Shown here piece after piece: positions 1-5,609 of a stretch of 7,725 nt of DNA. Made by a program: the position numbers and the translations under genes. Every line of letters starts with the position of its first letter. Position 1 is the first letter of the stretch. This DNA is from Reyranella sp. (GTDB taxonomy: Bacteria > Pseudomonadota > Alphaproteobacteria > Reyranellales > Reyranellaceae): the NCBI GenBank assembly GCA_030681635.1, contig JAUXRT010000199.1, positions 1 to 7,725 of the forward strand. Direction: 5' to 3'. A model generated the notes under the pieces. That model saw only the letters and a program-made list of their open reading frames with translations, searched no databases and had not been told where the DNA came from.

Positions 1-1
1 C

Positions 2-625
2 TTCTGCATCACCGTCGACACCCAGGTCTACTCGAGGCGCGAGCGCGACATCGCCAAGCGCTTCGTGAAGTCGTGGCGGACGGCGGCGGTCGGCCAGGAT
101 CACCAGGCCGCGTTCTCCTGGGAGAACTTCAAGCGCGTGAAGGACAAGTTCCCCGACGTGAAGTTCATGCTGAAGGGGATCGGCACCGGCGAGGATGCCG
201 AGATCGCCTGCCAGCATGGCGTCTGGAGCGTCTACTGCTCCAACCACGGCGGCCGCCAGCTCGACCACGGGCGCGGCTCGGCCCAGGTCCTGCCGGAGAT
301 CGTCGAGGCGGTGGCCGGACGCGCCAAGATCGCCGTCGACGGTTCGTTCAGCCGCGGCAGCGACATCGTGAAGGCGATCGCCATGGGCGCCGACTGGGTG
401 GGCCTTGGCCGGCTCTACTGCTACGGCCTCGCGGCGGCGGGCGCCGCCGGCATCGAGCGCGTGATCGAGCTTCTCGAGGAAGAGATGTGCGAAGTGATGG
501 GTCTCCTGGGCGTCTCCAGCCTGAAGCAGCTCGACAAGAGCTACCTGAGCGCCAGCATGCCGACCAACCTGCCGGGCGTGCACTCGGCCTTCCCGCTGCT
601 CAACCTCGCCGACGAAGGTTACTGA
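2..625 (+). CDS. FMN-dependent alpha-hydroxy-acid oxidase/dehydrogenase, C-terminal part (5' end outside window)
   Basis: The reading frame is open from base 2, so the true start lies upstream; the GTG at 65 is only an internal Val codon. The visible 207 residues match the C-terminal half of the lactate dehydrogenase/glycolate oxidase/mandelate dehydrogenase family, a flavin TIM barrel that oxidises 2-hydroxy acids to 2-oxo acids. Landmarks: the LKGI strand with its FMN-contacting Lys (codon at 173-175); SNHGGRQLD at 239-265, with the catalytic His (245-247) and substrate-carboxylate Arg (254-256); then the phosphate-binding segment DGSFSRGSD and GLGRLYCYGLAAAG. In most relatives the first of these reads DGG-x-R-x-G-x-D, so the second Gly is Ser here. 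The C-terminal helices (LLEEEMCEVMGLLGVSSLKQL) are typical, and the protein ends normally in ADEGY. The substrate cannot be assigned from this fragment. Family assignment is firm. Confidence 0.93.
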   Translation, partial: FCITVDTQVYSRRERDIAKRFVKSWRTAAVGQDHQAAFSWENFKRVKDKFPDVKFMLKGIGTGEDAEIACQHGVWSVYCSNHGGRQLDHGRGSAQVLPEIVEAVAGRAKIAVDGSFSRGSDIVKAIAMGADWVGLGRLYCYGLAAAGAAGIERVIELLEEEMCEVMGLLGVSSLKQLDKSYLSASMPTNLPGVHSAFPLLNLADEGY

Positions 626-658
626 CCGGCGGCTACTGACCCGCGGTTACTGAGCCGC
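617..658. repeat. Three tandem 14-bp repeats carrying the oxidase stop codon
   Basis: Three consecutive near-identical 14-mers, GGTTACTGACCGGC (617-630), GGCTACTGACCCGC (631-644) and GGTTACTGAGCCGC (645-658), each contain a Gly-Tyr-TGA module. The first TGA (623-625) ends the oxidase. Because the unit length is not a multiple of three, the next TGAs (637-639, 651-653) fall in the other two forward frames. Slipped-strand duplication of the gene end is the simplest origin. Confidence 0.85.
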
Positions 659-948
659 GTACCGGCGCATCGGCAGGGCGTTCACGCCGTCCGCGGTGAT
701 TGAGCGAGAATACAGTGAGTGCACCGGCGGTCGGCGTGAACGTGCCGATCGAAAGGAGTGTCCTTCCAGCCCGACGGTGGGACGCCGGACCAGTTGAAGC
801 GCGACTGACAAGACCGTGCGGGCGGCCGGTGCGCCTGCCCTCCAACCCCACACGGCAGGAGGACCAACGTCCGGCTTTGGCACGCTCTCCCTAACGGCCA
901 AGGACTACGCCCTTCCGGAGTCATTCATGAAGCCGTAAGGTACCCAAA
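626..948. other. 323-bp intergenic region without a convincing gene
   Basis: This gap lies between the oxidase stop and the tandem winged-helix gene. It contains two copies of the 14-bp repeat, the large hairpin at 669-749 and a small AAGGA/TCCTT hairpin at 753-765. A short open frame from TTG 700 to 894 exists, but it has no ribosome-binding site, starts in the hairpin loop and has Arg/Pro-rich low-complexity composition, so I do not call it. I could not identify a confident promoter for the downstream gene, nor a T-tract terminator for the upstream one. Confidence 0.6.
669..749. repeat. Long imperfect inverted repeat (26-bp stem, 23-nt loop)
   Basis: The left arm 669-698 pairs with the right arm 722-749. 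Outer 6 bp: ATCGGC (669-674) with GCCGAT (744-749). A 3-nt bulge (675-677) and a G-T wobble (678/743) follow. The central 11 bp are perfect: CGTTCACGCCG (679-689) with CGGCGTGAACG (732-742). One T/T mismatch follows, then 3 bp, a one-base bulge (727) and 5 bp up to the loop at 699-721. No T-run follows on either strand, so it is not a standard intrinsic terminator. It could be an RNA-processing or mRNA 3'-stability hairpin for the oxidase, an operator for the downstream regulator, or a relic palindromic element. Confidence 0.75.
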
Positions 949-977
949 ATGAGCCAGCACGTTCCCCAAAATGAGCC
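943..977 (+). promoter_or_regulatory. Direct repeat overlapping the start codon of the tandem winged-helix gene (possible autoregulatory site)
   Basis: CCCAAAATGAGCC occurs at 943-955 and, identical over 13 bases, at 965-977. The 22-bp spacing is about two helical turns, so both copies face the same side of the DNA. The first copy contains the ATG at 949. In the second copy the ATG is in another frame, so protein coding does not explain the identity. The role as an operator is inference; a small slippage duplication is the alternative. Confidence 0.35.
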
Positions 978-1824
978 GCCGGAGGTGCCGCGTGGCGCCT
1001 ATCCGATGGTGCGCATCTCATCGGAATTCTTCCTGCGCAGCGTCGATCTGCTGACTCGGGTGCAGGGCGACAAGCTGATCTCGGGGCTCGTCTTCATGGC
1101 GGTCAGCCACAACCATATGCACGACCCCGGCGGCGGAGCGGTCGGCGTGCGCGAGCTCGCGCGGCGCCTCAACCTGCCCTACGAGACCGTGCGCCGTCAC
1201 GCCATGGAGCTCGTGCGCGCCAGTCAGTGCAGTGCGACGCGCGAGGGAATCGCGGTCGTGCCGGCGGTGTTGAAGAGCCGCGCGAACGTCGATGTGATGC
1301 GCAGCATCTACCTCAATGCCGAGCGCATGCTGGTTGGGCTGACGCGTGCCGGATTGGCAAAGTACGAAGCGCCGTCCCGGTCCGCTGCGAAGCGAGGCAA
1401 TCTCACGCGGGACCAGATGGCGATCGCGACCGCCTCGACCCGACAGCTCCTTGCCGGCATTCGCATGCTCGGCGACCTCTGGCAGGGCGATCTGCTGAGG
1501 GGGCTGGTTTTCACCGCGATCTGGACGGCCAACGTCAAGCACGTCACCAACACCGAACCCACCGTCAGCCAGACGGTGCTGTCCGACGACCAACGCCTGC
1601 CGGTCAGCGTCCTCGCGATCTCCAGTTCGCTCAGGCTTCCTTACGAGACGGTTCGCCGCCACGCGCTGGCGCTGGAGAAAGCCGGCATTTGCCACCGCGT
1701 CAGGCGTCAGGGCCTGGTCGTGCCGGCGGAGGTCCACCTCAGGATGGCCTCGGGCACCGTGCAGGCCCACGGCATGGTCACTGCCCTTCTTGCCGACCTC
1801 CGTCGCGCTGGGTTGAAGGCCTAG
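949..1824 (+). CDS. Tandem winged-helix DNA-binding protein (two internal repeats)
   Basis: This 291-residue soluble protein is made of two copies of one unit, residues about 30-136 and 171-289. Each unit has a hydrophobic helical stretch (QGDKLISGLVF / QGDLLRGLVF) followed by a helix-turn-helix and wing. The recognition segment LPYETVRRHA is identical at 76-85 and 230-239, and it is followed by a Cys and a basic wing ending in VP. Nothing else in the protein resembles a ligand-binding or signalling domain. It is therefore probably a pseudo-dimeric transcription regulator that places two equivalent heads on DNA. ATG 949 is preceded by GTAAGG (935-940) at 8-nt spacing. The second unit has an insertion (about 200-216) and a better-preserved AGIC turn than the first (ASQC). 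No target is known. The end lies 3 bp from the convergent SDR gene. I do not recognise a named family beyond winged helix. Confidence 0.8.
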   Translation: MSQHVPQNEPPEVPRGAYPMVRISSEFFLRSVDLLTRVQGDKLISGLVFMAVSHNHMHDPGGGAVGVRELARRLNLPYETVRRHAMELVRASQCSATREGIAVVPAVLKSRANVDVMRSIYLNAERMLVGLTRAGLAKYEAPSRSAAKRGNLTRDQMAIATASTRQLLAGIRMLGDLWQGDLLRGLVFTAIWTANVKHVTNTEPTVSQTVLSDDQRLPVSVLAISSSLRLPYETVRRHALALEKAGICHRVRRQGLVVPAEVHLRMASGTVQAHGMVTALLADLRRAGLKA

Positions 1825-1827
1825 ACG

Positions 1828-2577
1828 CTAGCCTCTTCCGACAAACGGCATCTTGGTCGCCATCACGGTGATGAACTGGACGTTGGCGTCGAGCGGCAGG
1901 CTGTCCATGTAGACGATGGCATTGGCCACCGCTTCGACATCCATGCGCGGCTCCGGGATCGTCGTGCCGTTGGGCTGCAGCACGCCCTTGGTCATGCGCT
2001 CGGTCATCGGCGTCACGGCATTGCCGATGTCGATCTGGCCGCAGGCGATGTCGTAGGCACGGCCGTCGAGCGACGTCGACTTGGTGAGGCCGGTGATGGC
2101 GTGCTTGGTCGAGGTATAGGCGACCGAGAACGGCCGCGGCGCATGCGCCGAGATCGAGCCGTTGTTGATGATGCGCCCGCCCATCGGCTTCTGCGCCTTC
2201 ATGATCTTGATGGCTTCCTGGGTGCACAGGAACGGGCCGGTCAGGTTGGCCGCGACGACGCTCAGCCAGGTCTCGTAGGGCAGGTCTTCCAGCGGCACGG
2301 GCGGCGCACCGCCGCCGGCATTGTTGAACACCAGGTCGAGGCGGCCGAACGCTTCCTTCGTGCGAGCGAAGAGCGCCTGGATCGATTCGCGCTTGGTGAC
2401 GTCGGTCGGCACGGCCAGCGCATTGGGGGCGTTGTTGCCGGCCAGGCTCGCGGTCTCTTCCAGCGCTTCCTTGCGGCGGCCGGCCAGCACGACCTTGTAG
2501 CCGTTCTTGAGCAGCGCGAGTGCCGCGGCGCGGCCGATGCCGCTGCCCGATCCGGTGATGATTGCGATTTTCGCCAT
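1828..2577 (-). CDS. SDR-family NAD(P)-dependent oxidoreductase
   Basis: This classical short-chain dehydrogenase/reductase has 249 residues, the usual family length, and is probably a cytosolic tetramer. The Rossmann start TGSGSGIG is at residues 8-15, NNAG at 85-88 and the structural Asn at 111. The catalytic Ser141 lies 13 residues before Tyr154, followed by Lys158 (YTSTK). The basic AGRRK (32-36) after the second strand suggests NADPH preference, by the usual family rule. A conventional C-terminal DVEAVANAIVYM segment is present. The start is supported by AGGAGG on the minus strand (2587-2592), 9 nt before ATG. The gene is transcribed divergently from the D-2-hydroxyacid dehydrogenase at 2696 and converges on the winged-helix gene with a 3-bp gap, so any terminator must overlap a coding end. 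The substrate is unknown; the neighbours suggest a hydroxy or keto intermediate, which is inference. Confidence 0.92.
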   Translation of the reverse strand: MAKIAIITGSGSGIGRAAALALLKNGYKVVLAGRRKEALEETASLAGNNAPNALAVPTDVTKRESIQALFARTKEAFGRLDLVFNNAGGGAPPVPLEDLPYETWLSVVAANLTGPFLCTQEAIKIMKAQKPMGGRIINNGSISAHAPRPFSVAYTSTKHAITGLTKSTSLDGRAYDIACGQIDIGNAVTPMTERMTKGVLQPNGTTIPEPRMDVEAVANAIVYMDSLPLDANVQFITVMATKMPFVGRG

Positions 2578-2645
2578 GGGTTCGTTCCTCCTCGGAGGCG
2601 GACCCTATCAGACGGCGAGGCTTTTCACATAGGCCCGCCAGCGCT

Positions 2646-2658
2646 CCTCAGGCTGAGG
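2646..2658. promoter_or_regulatory. Short palindrome in divergent promoter region
   Basis: CCTCAG-G-CTGAGG is a perfect 6-1-6 palindrome in the 118-bp spacer between the divergently transcribed SDR (start 2577) and dehydrogenase (start 2696) genes. The position would suit an operator, but a single short palindrome in GC-rich DNA can arise by chance. I could not pick clear -35/-10 elements here. Confidence 0.25.
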
Positions 2659-2695
2659 TCCATGCTGTAGTCTCCCCCGCGTTGGAGGGGACCCC

Positions 2696-3673
2696 ATGAA
2701 ATTGCTTCTCACGCATGTGCCGTTGTCGCGCCAGAATTACTACGGCGCACGCGCGCTTGGCCGGCTGCAGGAGCTGGTCGAGGTCACGCTGCATGAGGGC
2801 GGCGCCCCGCTCGATCCCCAGGGGGTGATCGCGGCAGCGCGCGACGCGGATTTCATCATCGCCGACCGTTCCACCGCGGTGCCGGGCGAGATCTTCGCCG
2901 CCTTGCCCAAGCTGAGGGTCGTGATGCGGAGCGCCGTCGATATTCGCAACATCGACGTCGCCGCGGCCTCGGCGGCGGGCGTGCTGGTGACGCATGCCGA
3001 GCCCGGCTTCGTGCAGTCGGTCGTCGAGCTGACGCTGGGCTTCCTCGTCGATCTTTCCCGTGGGATGAGCCGCGCGACCGCTGCCTACCACGCGGGCGAG
3101 AAGCCCGAGATCCGCGTCGGCCGGCAGCTTTCCGGCAGCACGGTCGGCATCATCGGCTATGGCCGCATTTCGCGCGACCTCGCACCACTGCTCGCCACGC
3201 TGGGCATGACGGTGCTGGTGTCGGATCCCTACGCCCAGATCGACGACCGGCGCTTCATCAAGTTGCCGATGGACGATCTGCTGGCGCGTGCCGACTACGT
3301 GATCTGTCTTGCCGTCGCCAATGAGGAAACCGAGAACCTGCTGGATGCGGTGGCCTTCGCTCGCATGAAGCCCGATGCCTTTTTCATCAACATGTCGCGC
3401 GGCAACCTTGTCGACGAGACGGCGTTGACGAAGGCCCTGGTGGACGGCCGCCTTGCCGGCGCCGCCATGGATGTCGGCCGCGCGCCGGACCAGATGCCGT
3501 CGGCTGAGCTTGCCCGCCTGCCCAATGTGATCGCCACGCCGCATGTCGGCGGCCTGACGCCGCCCGCCAGCGAAAGCCAGGCGATGGACACCGTGCGCCA
3601 GGTCGAGGCGCTGGTGAAAGGTGATGTCCCGCCCGGAGCTGCCAATCTCGATCGTTGGACGCGCCGCGTTTAG
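2696..3673 (+). CDS. D-2-hydroxyacid dehydrogenase-family protein with atypical active site
   Basis: The 325 residues have the layout of D-isomer-specific 2-hydroxyacid dehydrogenases (formate dehydrogenase/phosphoglycerate dehydrogenase type). A catalytic flavodoxin-like domain (about 1-100 plus the C-terminus) surrounds an inserted Rossmann domain (about 102-285). The nucleotide loop is GYGRIS (154-159), with Ser where the third Gly usually is. Asp177 in VSDPY favours NAD over NADP. Arg235 (NMSRGNLVDE) and His283 (ATPHVGG) match two catalytic residues. The usual Glu of the DVxxxEP motif is absent: the segment reads DVGRAPDQMP (259-268), with Pro264 at the Glu position and Asp265 beside it. 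I believe this variant recurs in a subfamily, which is recollection and not checked. The start is supported by GGAGG (2684-2688), 7 nt before ATG. It may be co-transcribed with the two small genes downstream. Reduction of a 2-oxo acid is the family reaction; whether this protein catalyses it is open. Confidence 0.88.
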   Translation: MKLLLTHVPLSRQNYYGARALGRLQELVEVTLHEGGAPLDPQGVIAAARDADFIIADRSTAVPGEIFAALPKLRVVMRSAVDIRNIDVAAASAAGVLVTHAEPGFVQSVVELTLGFLVDLSRGMSRATAAYHAGEKPEIRVGRQLSGSTVGIIGYGRISRDLAPLLATLGMTVLVSDPYAQIDDRRFIKLPMDDLLARADYVICLAVANEETENLLDAVAFARMKPDAFFINMSRGNLVDETALTKALVDGRLAGAAMDVGRAPDQMPSAELARLPNVIATPHVGGLTPPASESQAMDTVRQVEALVKGDVPPGAANLDRWTRRV

Positions 3674-3742
3674 GGGATAAGCGTTCGAAACCTTCCTGCA
3701 GGGGCCACGTTACCTGTGAACCCTGATGAAAGGAGGCGAATG

Positions 3743-3970
3743 ATGGACAAGTCTGTCGACACAACTCCCGGTCTGGCCGCCGTTCGCGTGCCCGACGACG
3801 AGGTCGATTTGTACAATGTCTCCGAAGGCGGCTGGTATGCCGTCGATGACGACGACAAGACTGTTCTCGGCCCATTCGAGAGTCTGGGCGAATGCGACCA
3901 GGCGATCCATGACCGGGTTGCCCTCGTGACGCCCTCGCCTGCGGCTGTTACCCGGGCCCACATTTTCTGA
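3743..3970 (+). CDS. Small acidic protein with GWYAVDD...GPFES core, copy 1
   Basis: A 75-residue soluble protein of unknown function. Its centre, residues 24-55, reads as two short strands: GWYAVDD (30-36), then VLGPFESL (41-48), followed by C51 and an alpha-helical DQAI. The same core recurs in the next gene, which supports both as real. Two adjacent ATGs (3740, 3743) follow AGGAGG (3731-3736). Spacing is 3 nt to the first and 6 nt to the second, so I chose 3743. A GTG at 3716 in the same frame would add nine residues but runs through the ribosome-binding site. The Trp-Tyr/Gly-Pro-Phe pattern loosely recalls small GYF-like or bacterial WY...GPF domains, with no firm assignment. It lies 69 bp after the dehydrogenase gene, with no visible terminator between, so it is plausibly in that operon. 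No signal peptide or membrane segment is present. Confidence 0.75.
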   Translation: MDKSVDTTPGLAAVRVPDDEVDLYNVSEGGWYAVDDDDKTVLGPFESLGECDQAIHDRVALVTPSPAAVTRAHIF

Positions 3971-4018
3971 GGGCGCGATCCGGTTGAAAAAGCCGCGACG
4001 GGCGAGTAGGTGCGTGGG

Positions 4019-4204
4019 ATGAGTGATCCCAAGGACCTGATTGCCCTCCATGTCGCGACCGAGGATCTGGAGGATTATAGCCTCACCCAGATCGGCTGGT
4101 ACGCCGTCGACGATGGCGGCAAAGTCGTGCTTGGGCCGTTCGAGAGCCTGGCTCAGTGCGATCGCGCCATCCGTGAGCGCCTGCTGCCCCGGACCGGCGT
4201 CTGA
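4019..4204 (+). CDS. Small protein with GWYAVDD...GPFES core, copy 2
   Basis: A 61-residue paralogue of the preceding gene. GWYAVDDGGKVVLGPFESL (26-44), Cys47 and DRAI (48-51) align without gaps to copy 1, and the DNA across this core is also clearly related. The N- and C-terminal tails differ, so this is an older tandem duplication and not a recent copy. ATG 4019 is preinitiated by a weak AGGTG (4008-4012). An in-frame GTG at 4010 would add three residues and is the alternative start. The gene sits 48 bp after copy 1 and about 80 bp before the intrinsic terminator at 4284-4310, so it probably closes this transcription unit. Function is unknown. Confidence 0.7.
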   Translation: MSDPKDLIALHVATEDLEDYSLTQIGWYAVDDGGKVVLGPFESLAQCDRAIRERLLPRTGV

Positions 4205-4222
4205 CGGCCCTTGTCCTGGAAA

Positions 4223-4310
4223 TTGCAAGTTCAGCAGGTTTATGCCATTATTCCTGCCAGGTTGGGACATCCCCGACCAGTGCCCGGCGGAGAAATCCGC
4301 CGGCTTTTTT
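4223..4310 (+). ncRNA. Candidate short RNA with own promoter (speculative)
   Basis: TTGCAA (4223-4228), a 17-bp spacer and CATTAT (4246-4251) make a plausible sigma70-type promoter, 4/6 plus 4/6 matches. Initiation near 4258 would give a transcript of about 53 nt. It would contain a hairpin, GGTTGGG (4260-4266) with CCCCGACC (4271-4278, one G-U pair, ACATC loop), followed by the terminator hairpin at 4284-4303 and its U-tract. Equally possible, this is simply the structured 3' untranslated end of the upstream small-protein transcript. Confidence 0.25.
4284..4310 (+). terminator. Intrinsic (rho-independent) terminator
   Basis: There is a perfect 8-bp stem, CCGGCGGA (4284-4291) with TCCGCCGG (4296-4303), capped by a GAAA tetraloop. 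One C and six consecutive T follow (4305-4310). It ends the rightward unit containing the two small genes and probably the dehydrogenase at 2696. Confidence 0.9.
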
Positions 4311-4460
4311 ATGAGTTGAGAAAGGCCGTTTTGGCTCCGATTTTTCAGACACTGATGATGCCGCGCGGCCTGCGTCGGTGGCACAGCCCGTCAGTTCGGG
4401 ATTCCATCGTCCGTTCAAAGGGTTGAGCTCAATTCGCGGCACAACTCTTCAGACACGTCG

Positions 4461-4480
4461 TGGCACAACGAGGTGTGCCA
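4461..4480. repeat. 7-bp perfect inverted repeat downstream of the leftward dehydrogenase
   Basis: TGGCACA (4461-4467) pairs with TGTGCCA (4474-4480) around a 6-nt loop, 20 bp beyond the stop codon of the leftward dehydrogenase gene. It could form an mRNA 3'-end hairpin, but there is no T-run on the minus strand. GGCACAAC also occurs at 4438-4445 and 4462-4469, and GTGGCACA at 4378-4385, so the motif is locally repeated. The rest of 4311-4499 shows no gene. Confidence 0.45.
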
Positions 4481-4499
4481 GAAATCGGTCCCGAAACGG

Positions 4500-5546
4500 C
4501 TAGTTGCCCGGCCCGCGTTCCATCGAGAAGGGCTGCCAGCGTTGCAGCTTGGACTTCTCCAGCACCATCGGATTGACGCAGGCGCGCGGCCACTTACCGC
4601 CCAGGACCAGCGCCATCTCCGCGCCGACGCGCCGCTTGCGCGCGACGTCGAAGCGGCTCGAGGCAGAGGCCACGTGCGCGGTCAGGATGACATTGTCCAT
4701 GCCGAGCAGCGGGTTGTTGTGGCCGACCGGCTCGGTCTCGAGCACGTCGAGGCCGGCGCCGGCGATCCAGCCTTCCTGCAGCGCTTTGATCATCGCCGGC
4801 TCGTCGACGGTGGAGCCGCGGCCGGTGTTCACGAACAGCGCCGTCTTCTTCATCTTCCTGAAGTGTGGCTCCTTCATCAGGTGATGCGCGTCCTTGGTGC
4901 CGGGCGCGTGCATCGAGACGATGTCGGAGCGCTGCAGCAGCTCGTCGTAGCCGACCGGCTGCACGCCGTAGTCGGACATCACCAGCTCCTCGATGTAGGG
5001 ATCGTAGGCCAGCATCTGGAAACCGAAGGGGGCGGCGCGCTTGGCGACGGCGCGGGCGACATGGCCGAACGAGATGAAGCCCAGCGTCATGCCCATCAGG
5101 CGCGGGAACTGGTAGAGCATCGGTCGTGCCTTGGCCCAGTCGCCCTTGCGCACCATCTGATCCTGAACCACGAGACGCCGCCAGCTCGCCAGGATCAGGG
5201 TCATGGCATGGTCGGCCACTTCCTCGATGAAGGTGTCGGGGCAGTTGGTCACGGGAATGCCGAGGGCAGTGGCGGCATCGACGTCCACTGAGTCGACGCC
5301 GACGCTGGCCAGCGACACGACCTTCAGCTTCTTGGCGGCACCGATCACCTTGGCGGTGATGCGCGGCCGGCCCTTGCCGTAGATCGCGTCGGCATCGACG
5401 GCTGCGGCCGCGAGTTCGTCCTCGCCGCCCTTCACTTCGACGATCTCCGCGCCGATGGCGGCCAGCGCCTCCATCTCCAGCGAATGGTCGGCGCCCGGCA
5501 CGCCGGTGCCGGGGCCTGCCGTCGTAATGATCTTGAAGCGTGCCAC
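4500..5546 (-). CDS. D-2-hydroxyacid dehydrogenase (NAD-dependent)
   Basis: The 348 residues form a complete D-isomer-specific 2-hydroxyacid dehydrogenase, whose family reaction is NADH-linked reduction of 2-oxo acids or the reverse. The N-terminal substrate domain runs to about residue 110, the Rossmann domain covers about 115-295, and a C-terminal return segment follows. The catalytic triad is present: Arg243 (NTGRGSTVDE), Glu272 (DVLETEP) and His291 (LTAHVAS). Asp182 in AYDPY favours NAD. The nucleotide loop is unusual, SFGHVA (159-164) in place of the usual GxGxxG. I chose the GTG start at 5546 because GGAGGAG (minus strand, 5554-5560) lies 7 nt upstream. The ATG at 5576 would add ten residues encoded across that ribosome-binding site. 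The gene lies 63 bp downstream of the membrane-protein gene on the same strand and may be its operon partner. The true substrate (glyoxylate, hydroxypyruvate, phosphoglycerate or other) cannot be told from sequence alone. Confidence 0.9.
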   Translation of the reverse strand: MARFKIITTAGPGTGVPGADHSLEMEALAAIGAEIVEVKGGEDELAAAAVDADAIYGKGRPRITAKVIGAAKKLKVVSLASVGVDSVDVDAATALGIPVTNCPDTFIEEVADHAMTLILASWRRLVVQDQMVRKGDWAKARPMLYQFPRLMGMTLGFISFGHVARAVAKRAAPFGFQMLAYDPYIEELVMSDYGVQPVGYDELLQRSDIVSMHAPGTKDAHHLMKEPHFRKMKKTALFVNTGRGSTVDEPAMIKALQEGWIAGAGLDVLETEPVGHNNPLLGMDNVILTAHVASASSRFDVARKRRVGAEMALVLGGKWPRACVNPMVLEKSKLQRWQPFSMERGPGN

Positions 5547-5609
5547 GTGTTGTCTCCTCCACCCGTTTGGCGGCACTCTAGCGCAAATCGGCGCCTCTCC
5601 AATGCGGAA

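Noticed and set aside
700..894. 64-residue open frame in the first intergenic region
   Set aside because: It has a TTG start inside a hairpin loop, no ribosome-binding site and Arg/Pro-rich composition with no recognisable domain.
4211..4426. Small open frame spanning the terminator
   Set aside because: It crosses a clear intrinsic terminator, has no ribosome-binding site and shows no familiar motif.
4461..4480. Sigma-54 promoter suggested by TGGCAC
   Set aside because: No GC at the correct -12 spacing, and there is no rightward gene downstream.
4473..5291. 272-residue plus-strand open frame
   Set aside because: It is antisense to the well-supported dehydrogenase and His/Arg/Gly-rich, typical of shadow frames in GC-rich DNA.
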